Source: Corynebacterium parakroppenstedtii (lineage in GTDB: Bacteria; Actinomycetota; Actinomycetes; Mycobacteriales; Mycobacteriaceae). Taken from it: 64,000 nt of DNA. Where the stretch lies: positions 310,001 through 374,000 of the forward strand of contig NZ_JAGSOA010000001.1 of assembly GCF_019754935.1 (NCBI RefSeq), in the 5' to 3' direction. The number at the start of each line of letters is the position of its first letter. Position 1 is the first letter of the stretch. Below, piece after piece: positions 49,613 through 59,278 of the stretch. A program made the translations under genes and the position numbers. The notes under the pieces are model-generated. The model was not told the origin of the DNA, did not search any database, and saw nothing but the letters and a program-made list of their open reading frames with translations.

Positions 49613-51118
49613 TTAGGATTCCAGCTGCAACGCCTTCTGCGAACGATCCCACTGCTCATGGAACAGATCGGTGTGACGCGACATCAACTTGCCGTACGAC
49701 GGCACCATTTCCTTGATCTTCGGCGCCCACTCGATCATCTTGCTGCCGAAGCACCGCTCCAGCAGTTCGATCATAGCCGACGGAGCGATCGAAGCTCCCG
49801 GCGAAGCACCCATCAAACCGGCGATGGAACCGTCGTTGCTCGAGATCACCGCGGTTCCGAACTCCAAGGAACCAAACTTCGGCGCACCAATCGGCTTGAT
49901 GACCTGAACACGCTGACCAGCGGTAACCAGCTCCCAGTCCTCGGTACGTGCCGACGGCATGTATTCACGGAGCGACTCCACACGAGCGGTCTGGTTCTTC
50001 AACACCTCTTCCACGAGGTAACGGGTGAGGCCGAATTCCTGAAGGCCGACGCCGACCAGCGACGCGATATTCCCCGGACGCAGCGACTTCGGTAGATCCA
50101 AGAAGCTGCCCTTCTTAAGGAACTTCGGTGTCCAGCCAGCGTAGGGGCCGAACAAAAGGCCACGCTTCCCGTCGATAATGCGGGTATCCAAGTGCGGCAC
50201 CGACATCGGGGGAGCACCCACGGACGCCTTGCCATACACCTTCGCAGCGTGCTGTTTGATCAAGTCCTCGTTGGTGCAACGCAACCAGGCACCGGACACA
50301 GGGAAACCACCGTAGCCCTTAATTTCCGGGATACCGGCTTTCTCCAGGAGCGGCAGTGCCATTCCGCCTGCACCAACAAAGACAAAGTTTGCTGTAATCA
50401 CTGAAGTGTCCCCGGTGTGAAGGTTCTTCGAGGTCACCTTCCAGTGACTGCCCTCTCGAGAAATGTTTTGAACCTCATTGCCATACCGGATTTCGACGCC
50501 ATTCTGGGTGACGTAGTCAATATATTGGCGAGTCAGGGCACCAAAGTTAATATCCGTGCCCTCGTTGGTCCACGAAATCGCCACTGGTTCCGTGTAGTCA
50601 CGGCCGCGCGCCATCAGGGGGAGTTTTTCAGCGAACTTTTCGTTGTCATCCGTGAAATGCATCCCCGGGAACAAGGGGTGCTTGCTGAGAACATCAAAAC
50701 GCTTACGGAGGAAACGGACCTGCTCACCGCTGTGCCCGAACGACATGTGGGGGCACTTGTTAATGAACTCACGCGGATTGCCGAGCTTATTTTCCTCAAT
50801 GAGGTAGCTCCAGAATTGGCGAGAGATCTGGAACTTCTCGTTCACACTCACCGCTTTTGTAATGTCAATGTCGCCATTGACTTCCTGCGTGTAGTTCAGT
50901 TCACATAGCGCCGAGTGGCCAGTGCCAGCATTATTCCATGGTGACGACGACTCCCCCGCCGGAATATCAAGACGCTCCAGGATCACCTGATCCCAATCCG
51001 GTTGAAGCTCTTTAAGCAAAGTACTTAGCGTAGAGCTGATAATTCCGGCACCGATGAGCACAACGTCGGTATCGGTTCCTTTTCCTACGCGATCAGTGGA
51101 TTCTGACACGATTTTCAT
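49613..51118 (-). CDS. mqo: Malate:quinone oxidoreductase
   Basis: FAD-dependent, membrane-associated enzyme oxidising malate to oxaloacetate with electrons going to menaquinone; it is the main TCA malate oxidase in corynebacteria. The FAD-binding N-terminus VVLIGAGIISSTLSTLLKEL and family blocks FVFVGAGGMALPLLEKAGIPE and KRGLLFGPYAGWTPKFLKKGS are present. Two adjacent ATGs are possible; the second (51118) is better spaced from GAAGG, giving 501 residues. A terminator follows. It is the first gene left of a 400-base divergent region shared with mtr. Confidence 0.96.
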   Translation of the reverse strand: MKIVSESTDRVGKGTDTDVVLIGAGIISSTLSTLLKELQPDWDQVILERLDIPAGESSSPWNNAGTGHSALCELNYTQEVNGDIDITKAVSVNEKFQISRQFWSYLIEENKLGNPREFINKCPHMSFGHSGEQVRFLRKRFDVLSKHPLFPGMHFTDDNEKFAEKLPLMARGRDYTEPVAISWTNEGTDINFGALTRQYIDYVTQNGVEIRYGNEVQNISREGSHWKVTSKNLHTGDTSVITANFVFVGAGGMALPLLEKAGIPEIKGYGGFPVSGAWLRCTNEDLIKQHAAKVYGKASVGAPPMSVPHLDTRIIDGKRGLLFGPYAGWTPKFLKKGSFLDLPKSLRPGNIASLVGVGLQEFGLTRYLVEEVLKNQTARVESLREYMPSARTEDWELVTAGQRVQVIKPIGAPKFGSLEFGTAVISSNDGSIAGLMGASPGASIAPSAMIELLERCFGSKMIEWAPKIKEMVPSYGKLMSRHTDLFHEQWDRSQKALQLES

Positions 51119-51520
51119 CATCCTTCGAAGCGTCGCGAACCAACGCGACGCCGGTAAGAGAAGCGAGTTGTTATTCGTTCTGGTCTGTCATATTGCGCAA
51201 AACGGCCCGCGGCCAATTGCTATGGTGACCCGTCACGGTCAAGAACCATGAATCGTGGGTCGATCCCAACGCGGAACCATCCCACCGTTTGAGAGTACCC
51301 GGCGCGGAGGACAGGCACGGCATAACCGTCGTGAAAAGCCCAACATAATGACCATTTACATATCACCGGCACCCTTAAACGGGGGAAGCCCAAAGCTGTC
51401 ACCGATGACGCCCGGTGGGAACAGGACTCGCCTCTGCGGTGTTAGTCGAAATGTAGACTCACGTGCGCATGATAAAGCGACGGCATCATTCGCATGTTAT
51501 CGACATAGAAAGGACGTTCA
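51119..51520. other. Divergent mqo/mtr intergenic region
   Basis: A 402-base non-coding stretch. It holds a SigH-like promoter at 51417-51443 pointing to mtr. The left part must contain the mqo promoter; I could not place it. Short open frames across it lack ribosome sites and family similarity. No riboswitch or repeat was seen. Confidence 0.6.
51417..51443 (+). promoter_or_regulatory. SigH-type promoter upstream of mtr
   Basis: GGGAAC (-35, 51417-51422) is followed by GTT (-10, 51441-51443) with 19 bases between GGAA and GTT, which fits the actinobacterial SigH/SigR pattern GGAAT-N18-GTT. The predicted start is about 70 bases before the mtr ATG. Mycothione reductase belongs to the thiol-oxidative-stress regulon controlled by SigH in Corynebacterium, so gene and motif agree. 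Confidence 0.65.
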
Positions 51521-53062
51521 ATGGCTCCAACCTCGACGGCTGAGCGCAATAATCCTGTTATCCCTCAACCCGTCCACAATGGCCCCGAAGCACCGACGCG
51601 GCACTATGACCTCATGATTATCGGGACGGGGTCCGGCAATATGATCCCGGGGCCTGAGTTCGGTGATAAGCGGATAGCCATCGTCGAAAAGGGCACGTTC
51701 GGGGGGACATGCCTTAACGTCGGCTGTATTCCCACCAAGATGTATGTCTATGCGGCCGATATTGCGGAGGCTGCGCGGGAATCCGAACAGTACGGGGTGC
51801 ATGCCCACGTTGACGGGGTCGATTGGCCCGCCATCGTGCGTCGTATTTTTGAACGCCGTATCGACCCCATTGCGCGCGGTGGCGAAGAATACCGCCGTGG
51901 CGATGAGAACCCGACAGTGGATGTCTACGACCAGTTCGCCCGTTTTATCGGACCACGGACCCTGGCAACCGGACAAGGTGATCAGCCTGTCACGATCACA
52001 GCGGATCGTATTATCGTGGCGGCAGGTTCGCGGCCATTCATCCCATCCGTCATTACGAATTCGGATGTGGCCTACCACACGAATGAAGATATCCTCCGGA
52101 TCCCTGATCTCTCCTCATCAATGATCATCCTTGGTGGTGGAGTTATCGCCGCCGAGTTTGCCCACGTCTTCAGTGCGCTCGGGGTGGACGTGACCGTCAT
52201 CAACCGGTCGCCTCATTTGCTCAAGCGGTTCGAGGCGGACCTTTCGGAGCGCTTCACTGAGATCGCGTCCGAGCGCTGGACTACATACCTTGGCCGCACC
52301 GTCACCAAGGCGGAAAGAAAGACAGAAAGCGCCGACGGAGTCACCCTAACTCTCGACGACGGCACCACAGTCAGCGCTGAGATGCTTCTCGTCGCCATGG
52401 GACGAACCCCCAACGGCGACCTCCTCAACGTCACTGAAGCCGGCATGGACCTCGATGATGGAGGAAGAATAGTCGTCAATGCGTACGGCGAAACCACTGC
52501 TCCCGGTGTGTGGGCGCTTGGCGATGTGTCGTCGCCGTACCAGCTGAAGCACGTGGCCAATCACGAGGCGAAGGTCGTCAAGCACAATGTCTTGCTTGAT
52601 ATGGGGCTGTTGAAGAGCCCTGACGAAGCACAAGCCGGCATGGGAGAGATATCCACGAGCGGCCCCGATGCTGGCAAACAAGCCTTCCACCACACATATG
52701 TTCCTGCAGGAGTGTTTACCCACCCGCAGATCGCAACCGTCGGTATGACGGAGGACGAAGCGCGGAACTGGGCGGACGAGAATGACACGACCGTGGCCGT
52801 GAAAACGCAGAACTATGGCGATGTGGCCTATGGCTGGGCGATGGAAGATACCACCGGGTTCGTGAAACTCATTGCTGATACGACGAGCAAACGGTTGCTG
52901 GGTGCCCACATCATTGGGCCGCAAGCCACGACGTTGATCCACCAATTCATCACCATGATGGAGCAGAAACTGACCGTCCCTGAGGTGGCCGAGGGACAAT
53001 ACTGGATCCACCCGGCACTGTCGGAGGTCAATGAAAATGCCCTCCTTGGGCTGGATCTGTAA
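51521..53062 (+). CDS. mtr: Mycothione reductase
   Basis: NADPH- and FAD-dependent enzyme that returns oxidised mycothiol disulfide to its thiol form. The 513-residue protein shows the FAD motif IGTGSGNMIPG, the redox disulfide GGTCLNVGCIPTKM near residues 65-78, the NADPH-binding block ILGGGVIAAEFAHVFSALG and the C-terminal catalytic HPALSEVNENAL. The GSGNMIPGPEF sequence distinguishes mycothione from glutathione reductases. AAAGGA lies eight bases before the ATG. The C-terminal insertion SSP...SGPDAGKQ is slightly longer than usual. Confidence 0.95.
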   Translation: MAPTSTAERNNPVIPQPVHNGPEAPTRHYDLMIIGTGSGNMIPGPEFGDKRIAIVEKGTFGGTCLNVGCIPTKMYVYAADIAEAARESEQYGVHAHVDGVDWPAIVRRIFERRIDPIARGGEEYRRGDENPTVDVYDQFARFIGPRTLATGQGDQPVTITADRIIVAAGSRPFIPSVITNSDVAYHTNEDILRIPDLSSSMIILGGGVIAAEFAHVFSALGVDVTVINRSPHLLKRFEADLSERFTEIASERWTTYLGRTVTKAERKTESADGVTLTLDDGTTVSAEMLLVAMGRTPNGDLLNVTEAGMDLDDGGRIVVNAYGETTAPGVWALGDVSSPYQLKHVANHEAKVVKHNVLLDMGLLKSPDEAQAGMGEISTSGPDAGKQAFHHTYVPAGVFTHPQIATVGMTEDEARNWADENDTTVAVKTQNYGDVAYGWAMEDTTGFVKLIADTTSKRLLGAHIIGPQATTLIHQFITMMEQKLTVPEVAEGQYWIHPALSEVNENALLGLDL

Positions 53063-53076
53063 TCCCACACGCACAG

Positions 53077-53102
53077 CCCCGCTGTAGTCCCGCAGTGGGG
53101 CG
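53077..53102 (+). terminator. Hairpin downstream of mtr
   Basis: GCCCCGCTG (53077-53085) pairs with CAGTGGGGC (53094-53102) with one G-T wobble, 15 bases after the mtr stop. No T tract follows, so termination may be weak or Rho-dependent. Confidence 0.5.
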
Positions 53103-53183
53103 AGTGGCCCTACCCACCCATCGTCGTATATAAACAGGTGGTCAATTAGCGAAAGAAGAAGTGTAGAGGTAACTGCTCAATTT

Positions 53184-54587
53184 ATGGCTGGAAATAGGTT
53201 TGCTCTCAAGGGGTCGACGTCCGACGCCCAGGAAGGCCTACTCTCATCCCAATATCGTGCTCTCACGATCGGGTTGATAACGCTCATTACCATTGCTGCG
53301 TTTGACCAGACGGCAGTCATGTCCGTCATGCCCACCATCACCGCAAGTCTGGGAGCACCCGGGGGAACCGCTTATACGTTAACGTTCACTGTGGCAACGG
53401 CAGCGTCAATTTTCGCCATGGTTGCTGGCGGAATGCTCGCGGACTCCCGGGGCGCAATGAGAACATTGCGAGGGTCCGGCCTCTTATTTGTGGCAGGCCT
53501 GGTACTTGCTGTTGTCACCCCGACGATGCCGATTTTCCTCGTCGCGCGCGTGCTCCAGGGGCTCGGCGGGGGCGCCATCGTGGTGGCGATCTATGCGATT
53601 ATCGCCGTCATTTACCCCTCGCAGCTGCAGACCAAAATGTTCGCGGCCTTAGCGGGTGCCTGGGTGATACCCACACTCATTGGGCCCGGGGTTGCGGGGA
53701 TTATTACAGAGAGTCTCAGCTGGCATTGGCTTTTCGGCATCTCAGCTGTGGCGTCGATCATTGTGTTCCCTCTCCTCCCCCGCGCGACGACGCCATTAAC
53801 GCGTGAGACCGATCATCGGAACGCAATGAAGATGCTGATCGCGGCGTTCGTTATCGCGATAGCTTCCTATCCGCTCTCAATTTCCGGTGATTTCGCGGCA
53901 TGGGGAGTTCTGATCTTCCTCCTCGCCACAGGCGTGACCGCCGTCGCGATTCGCCCGCTGGTACCCGTCGGCACTTTCCGCGCTGCGGGTGATGTGCCGT
54001 CGATGGTTCTTTTGCGATTCCTTTTCGACGCTTTCTTCGGGCTCGAGGCGCTCATCCCTCTGCTTCTGGCACGCCGTGACGGATTGCCACCAACACTGAC
54101 CGGGCTCGCGCTGACGGGAACGGGGATTACCTGGTTTATCGGATCGCAAGTGCAGTCGAGCGCCAAACCGCGGTCACTCCCGGTGACGTTGTGGATCTCT
54201 GCTGCGGTCTTGGGGATCGGCGCTGCTGGTGTCGGTATCAGCAGTGCATCAGGCGCACATTGGGCGTGGATAACAGCGTTTTGGACATTGACCGGATTTG
54301 GTGTGGGATACAGCTACCCCCGGATTAACACGGCAGCGATGAGCTTGTCCCCGGCCGATAAGGCCGGCTTTATGGGATCTGCACTGCAGGTAGCAGGCAT
54401 GACCGGGATGACGGTGTCTGTCGCGGCCGCGACTCTTGTTCACACCCTTGTGCCTCTGTCTACGGGCGGATCCTTCGGCGTGGTGTACATGGTCGCCGTT
54501 CTTTCACCTCTATTCATCGCACTCATCGCACGCAGATGTGGACATATTGATGACGAAGCACGAAATAGCGTCAGTAACGCCGGCTAG
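53184..54587 (+). CDS. MFS transporter, drug:proton antiporter type
   Basis: A 467-residue major facilitator with about 14 hydrophobic segments. The start [24 protein letters not shown] resembles motif D1 of DHA2 exporters, loop 2-3 carries [18 protein letters not shown] (motif A) and helix 4 carries [19 protein letters not shown] (motif B). Substrate is unknown. GAGGT lies 12 bases before the ATG, rather far. No regulator gene is adjacent. Its stop codon shares CTAG with the convergent cobQ stop, a four-base overlap. Confidence 0.85.
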   Translation: MAGNRFALKGSTSDAQEGLLSSQYRALTIGLITLITIAAFDQTAVMSVMPTITASLGAPGGTAYTLTFTVATAASIFAMVAGGMLADSRGAMRTLRGSGLLFVAGLVLAVVTPTMPIFLVARVLQGLGGGAIVVAIYAIIAVIYPSQLQTKMFAALAGAWVIPTLIGPGVAGIITESLSWHWLFGISAVASIIVFPLLPRATTPLTRETDHRNAMKMLIAAFVIAIASYPLSISGDFAAWGVLIFLLATGVTAVAIRPLVPVGTFRAAGDVPSMVLLRFLFDAFFGLEALIPLLLARRDGLPPTLTGLALTGTGITWFIGSQVQSSAKPRSLPVTLWISAAVLGIGAAGVGISSASGAHWAWITAFWTLTGFGVGYSYPRINTAAMSLSPADKAGFMGSALQVAGMTGMTVSVAAATLVHTLVPLSTGGSFGVVYMVAVLSPLFIALIARRCGHIDDEARNSVSNAG

Positions 54588-56245
54588 GTCGTCACGATTC
54601 CCAATCGTTCGGCCCAGTCTGCGCCCAACGCTGCGTCCACGGCGTCGGCTAACCGGTCGACCTGTTCAGCGCGAGCGTCATGGAAACTGATGTGTCCGGG
54701 GACGAATCCGGATAAGCCACATGTCTGGGCAACATCGCGGAGGAAATGGCGTCGGAAAGAATCGACCTCGAGCTGTCCGTGCCGGTGTGTGCCCCACACG
54801 GCTTTATCATGTGCTCCTTCGTAGCGTGCTGCCCGGGCTGCACCGCTCACATGACTGTCGAGACCTGCATGGTCGCCTAAGTCCCCGTCGTCGGTAAGTG
54901 GCCCGATCCACCCTGGGCAGTTTTGACGGACAACTCGACCGTGGTGGATCTCAAAGGCTGTACCGTGATTGGCCAGTGTTTTTTCGGGGAAAAACTCGAT
55001 ATCGATGTCCAAGAAATTCAAGCCGGCGACGGGTTCGGAGTGGCCGGACTCGACGGGGTCCGTAATCGAGTGGCAGAGCATCTGGAATCCCCCACATATT
55101 CCCAAGATCGGCCGGCCGGCGCGGTAGCGTTCCTGAAGCTGCGGGCCAGCTGTTTTCTTCAGCCACTCTAAGTCGTGGATCGTCGACTTCGACCCCGGAA
55201 TGACCACTAAATCCGCCGAGGCAATAGCCGCGGGCGAGGTGGTCCATTCCACATCAACGCCAGGCTCGCACGACAAGGCCTCGATATCGGTGCTGTTCGA
55301 CACCCGAGGCAGGCGAACAGCGGCTACCCGTATGGTGTTGGTCCCGATAGGCGGAAGGCCGGGGCCCACTCGCCCACTGGCACCCGATAATGAGTCTTCA
55401 GCATCTATCCAGAGACCGTCGATGAATGGGATGACGCCGAGCGTCGGAACACCGGTTCGGCGCGTGACCTCGTCCAACCCCGGCTGAAGGAGGCCGACGT
55501 CACCGCGGAACTTGTTGACAATGAAACCTTGGAATCGGTCGCGATCAGCCTGGTCGAGAATGAAGTACGTGCCAAAAAAGTGCGCGAGCACACCGCCGCG
55601 GTCGATATCGCCGACAAGGACGACGGGAAGATCCGCAGCTTCCGCCAACCCCATGTTCGCGATGTCGGTGTGCCGGAGGTTGGTTTCCGCTGGTGACCCA
55701 GCCCCTTCACAGATGACCACATCGTATTCGCGGCGGAGCGACTCCAACGCGTAAGCGCTGACCTCACGCAAGTGCGTGCGGTGTTCGATGTAGTCCCGTG
55801 CGCCGACGGTGCCGGTTGCGACTCCGCGGAGCACTAGTTGGCTTCGACGGTCTGCCTCCGGTTTCAGCAGGACCGGGTTCATGTCGACACTGGGAGTCAC
55901 CCCGGCAGCGAAAGCCTGCAATGCCTGGGCTCGTCCGATTTCCCCAGCGACGAGACGTCGGCCATCGCCGTGAGTGGAAGCTGGATACGAGGCCGCCTCC
56001 CCACTGTCTGAGTTGCCCGCACCTACTGAATAATCAGTCGCCAACACGACGGCCGAATTATTCGACATATTCTGAGCCTTGAAAGGCGCGACACGGTAAC
56101 CCCGACGTGCCAATGACCGGCACATGCCAGCAACGACAACCGATTTGCCAGCGTCTGACGTACATCCGGTCACCAACAGTGCCGGGGCTAAGGAAGGCGA
56201 AGAATCAGCCTTGTTGTACCCGGCCTTTTCATAGTCAGCATTCAT
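54584..56245 (-). CDS. cobQ: Cobyric acid synthase
   Basis: Amidates four side chains of adenosylcobyrinate a,c-diamide. The N-terminal ATPase domain shows [31 protein letters not shown] and [16 protein letters not shown]; the C-terminal glutamine amidotransferase has the nucleophile in [13 protein letters not shown] and the late histidine in WGTHRHG. The length of 553 residues is slightly above usual because of small inserts. It is unlinked from the cobA-cobB-cobO block 7 kb away. Together they suggest late corrinoid modification or salvage, with earlier ring-building genes absent from the window. Confidence 0.95.
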   Translation of the reverse strand: MNADYEKAGYNKADSSPSLAPALLVTGCTSDAGKSVVVAGMCRSLARRGYRVAPFKAQNMSNNSAVVLATDYSVGAGNSDSGEAASYPASTHGDGRRLVAGEIGRAQALQAFAAGVTPSVDMNPVLLKPEADRRSQLVLRGVATGTVGARDYIEHRTHLREVSAYALESLRREYDVVICEGAGSPAETNLRHTDIANMGLAEAADLPVVLVGDIDRGGVLAHFFGTYFILDQADRDRFQGFIVNKFRGDVGLLQPGLDEVTRRTGVPTLGVIPFIDGLWIDAEDSLSGASGRVGPGLPPIGTNTIRVAAVRLPRVSNSTDIEALSCEPGVDVEWTTSPAAIASADLVVIPGSKSTIHDLEWLKKTAGPQLQERYRAGRPILGICGGFQMLCHSITDPVESGHSEPVAGLNFLDIDIEFFPEKTLANHGTAFEIHHGRVVRQNCPGWIGPLTDDGDLGDHAGLDSHVSGAARAARYEGAHDKAVWGTHRHGQLEVDSFRRHFLRDVAQTCGLSGFVPGHISFHDARAEQVDRLADAVDAALGADWAERLGIVTT

Positions 56246-56278
56246 GGGTATTTAACTCGAACCACGCACGTTCGATTC

Positions 56279-57220
56279 TCACGCTTCGTCGATGGAGAAG
56301 TCTGGCTGGGTCAAAATCTCAACGCCGTCCTCGGTCACGACGAGGGTGTGCTCAAACTGTGCAGTCCAGTTTCCTGGTTGCGTCAGTTGGACGGTCCAAT
56401 CGTCATCCCACACGCGGTAATCGAGGTTCTCCGTTTGTGTGATCATGGGTTCGATGGTGAAGGTCATGCCCGGTTCCATGATGTCATCCGGCCATGAAGC
56501 GTCGTAATGCAAAATGACAAGTCCATTGTGGAATGTGGTTCCAATGCCGTGACCCGTGAAATCACGCACTACTCCGTACCCGAAACGGCGAGCATAGGAC
56601 TCAATCACACGGCCAATCATGTTCACAGGCCGGCCCGGCTTACACGCTTTGATAGCCCGGTACATGCTTTCTTCTGTGACCTTGACCAGCTTTTTATGCT
56701 CTTCAGAGACATTCCCAGCCAGGAACGTTGCATTGGTGTCACCATGGACCCCATTTTTGAATGCCGTGACATCGATATTCACAATGTCACCGTCCTTCAC
56801 GACGGTGGTGTCCGGAATCCCATGGCACACGATCTCATTGAGGCTGATGCAACTAGCTTTGGGGTAGCCGCGGTAATGCAAGCAGGACGGATAGGCATCG
56901 TGCTCAATGAAGTAATCGTGAACGATCCGATCCAGCTCGTCCGTCGTCACTCCCGGTTGAACTGCTTCCCCCGCCTTCTGCAAGGCATTTGCCGCGATGA
57001 CGCTCACTTCGCGCATCCGCTCAATGTTTTCGGGAGTCTGAACAAGGGGTTCCCCAATCCCCTCTTGAGGCTCTTTGCCACTGTTAACGTATTCAGGACG
57101 CGGGATATGGGCCGGGACATGGCGGATAGGAGTGGCATGCCCGGGCTTGAGTGGCGCACGATCACCGCCGTGACGCTGTGACTCCGATGTGTGAGATTTC
57201 TTTGCTGAACCGTTAATCAT
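56279..57220 (-). CDS. map: Methionine aminopeptidase
   Basis: Removes initiator methionine. Type I enzyme with an about 45-residue N-terminal extension containing an SH3-binding-like [14 protein letters not shown] segment, typical of the actinobacterial MapB form. Metal ligands lie in [38 protein letters not shown] and [11 protein letters not shown] 57220 gives 313 residues. A TACCAT hexamer ends six bases before it, suggesting a leaderless mRNA. The frame is open 16 codons further up, without support. cobQ follows after 33 bases. Confidence 0.94.
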   Translation of the reverse strand: MINGSAKKSHTSESQRHGGDRAPLKPGHATPIRHVPAHIPRPEYVNSGKEPQEGIGEPLVQTPENIERMREVSVIAANALQKAGEAVQPGVTTDELDRIVHDYFIEHDAYPSCLHYRGYPKASCISLNEIVCHGIPDTTVVKDGDIVNIDVTAFKNGVHGDTNATFLAGNVSEEHKKLVKVTEESMYRAIKACKPGRPVNMIGRVIESYARRFGYGVVRDFTGHGIGTTFHNGLVILHYDASWPDDIMEPGMTFTIEPMITQTENLDYRVWDDDWTVQLTQPGNWTAQFEHTLVVTEDGVEILTQPDFSIDEA

Positions 57221-57334
57221 GACCACATGGTAGCGCGGTCCATTAACGACGCCGATGCGGGCGACCACTTGCGCTCAGTGACGCCGACTGCGTGCGCTCG
57301 TCGTCGGCAGTTTAGGTGCGAGCCGGCCAGCGTA

Positions 57335-59212
57335 TTAGTCGTCGCCACCCAAGTTCTGGAAAAAGGATTGGGTGATGGCAACCGAGTGTTCCGACCCGCC
57401 GCCCATGGGGATCAGAGTGGCGAAGGCGAGGTCTCCCCGATATCCAGCGAACCACGCGTGTGACCCATCGGAGACTTCAGCTTCACCGGTCTTACCGAAA
57501 ACATCGCCCTCACCTGCGATAGCACGAGCCGTACCCGACGTCACGACAGCTCGCATCATCCCGCGCAGTTTGTCGATGGTGGGGGGATCAATCGTCGGCA
57601 CATTGGTGTTCTTGACTGTCGTTTGGTGGGATTCGATCAAGGTAGGAGTCGGAGTTTTCCCCGCTGCAGCTGTGGCAGCAACAAGAGCCATACCGAACGG
57701 GCTAGCCAAGTCTTTACCCTGGCCGAAGCCACCTTCTACACGATCAACCAGTTCATCGGCCTGTGGCACCTGACCTGTCAGCGTGTCCAACCCGTCAATC
57801 TTGTAGTCCTGCCCGATGCCGAACTGCTGGGCAGTAGATTTCAGCTCCCCCGGCTTCAGCTTGCTAGACACGTCCGCAAAGGTGGTGTTGCACGATTGAG
57901 CGAACGCTTTGGTCAAGGAGACATTGCCCAAACTGAAGTCGTTGTAATTGTGTACAACGCGGCTTCCGATTTCCATGGTGCCCGGGCACGGCACGGTGGA
58001 ATCGGGAGTGACCAACCCGTGCTGCATCCCCGCCGTTGCCGTCACCATCTTGAACGTCGATCCGGGAGGGAACAACCCCGTCAGCGCCAGATCGCCCTTT
58101 TTATCGGCATTAGCTGTCTGAGCAACAGCCAGGACCTCACCCGTCGACGGGCGAATCACGACCATCATCGCTTCGGTATCTGCACGGGTGTCCACTGCTT
58201 TTTGGGCAGCGTCCTGCACCTTCTTGCTCAAACTGATCTTCACCGACTGAGCAGGAGTTGGTTGCTGCTCTTCCAGGCTCTTAATGACAGCCCCATTGGG
58301 GTTCACAGAGGCCACCTGCCACCCATTTTTCCCATCGAGTTCGTCATTCACTATCGACGACACCCTGCTCAGAATGTCAGGCGCGAAGTTCGGGTCAGGG
58401 CGGACCAGAGCCGGTTCCTCGTTGAGAGTGACTCCATCGACCCCTTTGAGTGCATCAACGACGTCGTGCGCACGTGAAGGCACCATCGCGACGGAGTAAT
58501 CTCCGTTGACGTTTTTCACGGATTGGTGGACGGCGGAGGCGTCAATCGTCGGAACCCCTGCGTCCCCCGCATGGCCGTCGTTGAGGATGGATGCAACATG
58601 ATTGATGGTCGCCGAGTCATGCTTATTGAGAAGCACGCGGAATTGGGTTCCCGGTTCGAGCAAGACCTGGCCGTCCGACCCGATAACGGGTGCCCGATCC
58701 GCCTGGAGCGATCGAAGCTCTAAATGCTGGTCGGAGCCCAGATCGGGATGAATGACCGCTGGCTTCCACCGCACTTTCCACGCCTGATTCGTCTTAGCGA
58801 ACGTGGCCTTGGCGTCGTATGAGAGCGAACGATCCTTCGGCAAGGTCCAGTCGTAATGGTAGGTGGCTACGGACACATCACCGGACGAGGAAAAATCTTT
58901 CAGGCTAACTTTAAGGTTTTGCGCCTGCAGTCCCTTCCACGAGTCCGTGATGCTTGCCTCTGCTGCCGACTTATTGTCTGTTGCATCGGCCGCTTTGTCG
59001 GCGTGGTCAATAGGCTCATCGTCATTGGCATCGCCGTTTTTATCTTGCGACGAGGCCATCGCGCTGAGCTGCTTGGCGAAGTCAGTTGCCGCTTCGCGCG
59101 CTCCAGCTGGTTTTGGTGTACACGCGCTCAACGTCGCTAAAACGGTGACCGAAGCCACTGCCAGGATCTTCTTTCCGCCATGCCCGTACCGACGAAGCCT
59201 CACGCGCTGCAT
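57335..59212 (-). CDS. pbp: Penicillin-binding lipoprotein (transpeptidase)
   Basis: Peptidoglycan DD-transpeptidase anchored as a lipoprotein. A basic start, hydrophobic stretch and lipobox LSAC put the acylated Cys at residue 31. An NTF2-like/MecA N-terminal domain and dimerisation domain follow, then the active-site motifs STFK (FPPGSTFKMVTA), SCN (AFAQSCNTTFADV) and KTG (FGKTGEAEV). ATG 59212 was chosen (625 residues); TAGGTT ends seven bases before it, so translation may be leaderless. The position between map and rip1 is conserved in corynebacteria and mycobacteria. Confidence 0.93.
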   Translation of the reverse strand: MQRVRLRRYGHGGKKILAVASVTVLATLSACTPKPAGAREAATDFAKQLSAMASSQDKNGDANDDEPIDHADKAADATDNKSAAEASITDSWKGLQAQNLKVSLKDFSSSGDVSVATYHYDWTLPKDRSLSYDAKATFAKTNQAWKVRWKPAVIHPDLGSDQHLELRSLQADRAPVIGSDGQVLLEPGTQFRVLLNKHDSATINHVASILNDGHAGDAGVPTIDASAVHQSVKNVNGDYSVAMVPSRAHDVVDALKGVDGVTLNEEPALVRPDPNFAPDILSRVSSIVNDELDGKNGWQVASVNPNGAVIKSLEEQQPTPAQSVKISLSKKVQDAAQKAVDTRADTEAMMVVIRPSTGEVLAVAQTANADKKGDLALTGLFPPGSTFKMVTATAGMQHGLVTPDSTVPCPGTMEIGSRVVHNYNDFSLGNVSLTKAFAQSCNTTFADVSSKLKPGELKSTAQQFGIGQDYKIDGLDTLTGQVPQADELVDRVEGGFGQGKDLASPFGMALVAATAAAGKTPTPTLIESHQTTVKNTNVPTIDPPTIDKLRGMMRAVVTSGTARAIAGEGDVFGKTGEAEVSDGSHAWFAGYRGDLAFATLIPMGGGSEHSVAITQSFFQNLGGDD

Positions 59213-59278
59213 GGTACGAAACCTAGCAGCGTTCAACGTTCTCTAGGCTCCGACCCGCCGACGTTCCTCCGCTGGGTC

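Noticed and set aside
51255-51617. A 120-codon open frame covering the mqo/mtr gap and the start of mtr
   Set aside because: It overlaps the mtr coding start in another frame and lacks a ribosome site; the region is better explained as promoter DNA.
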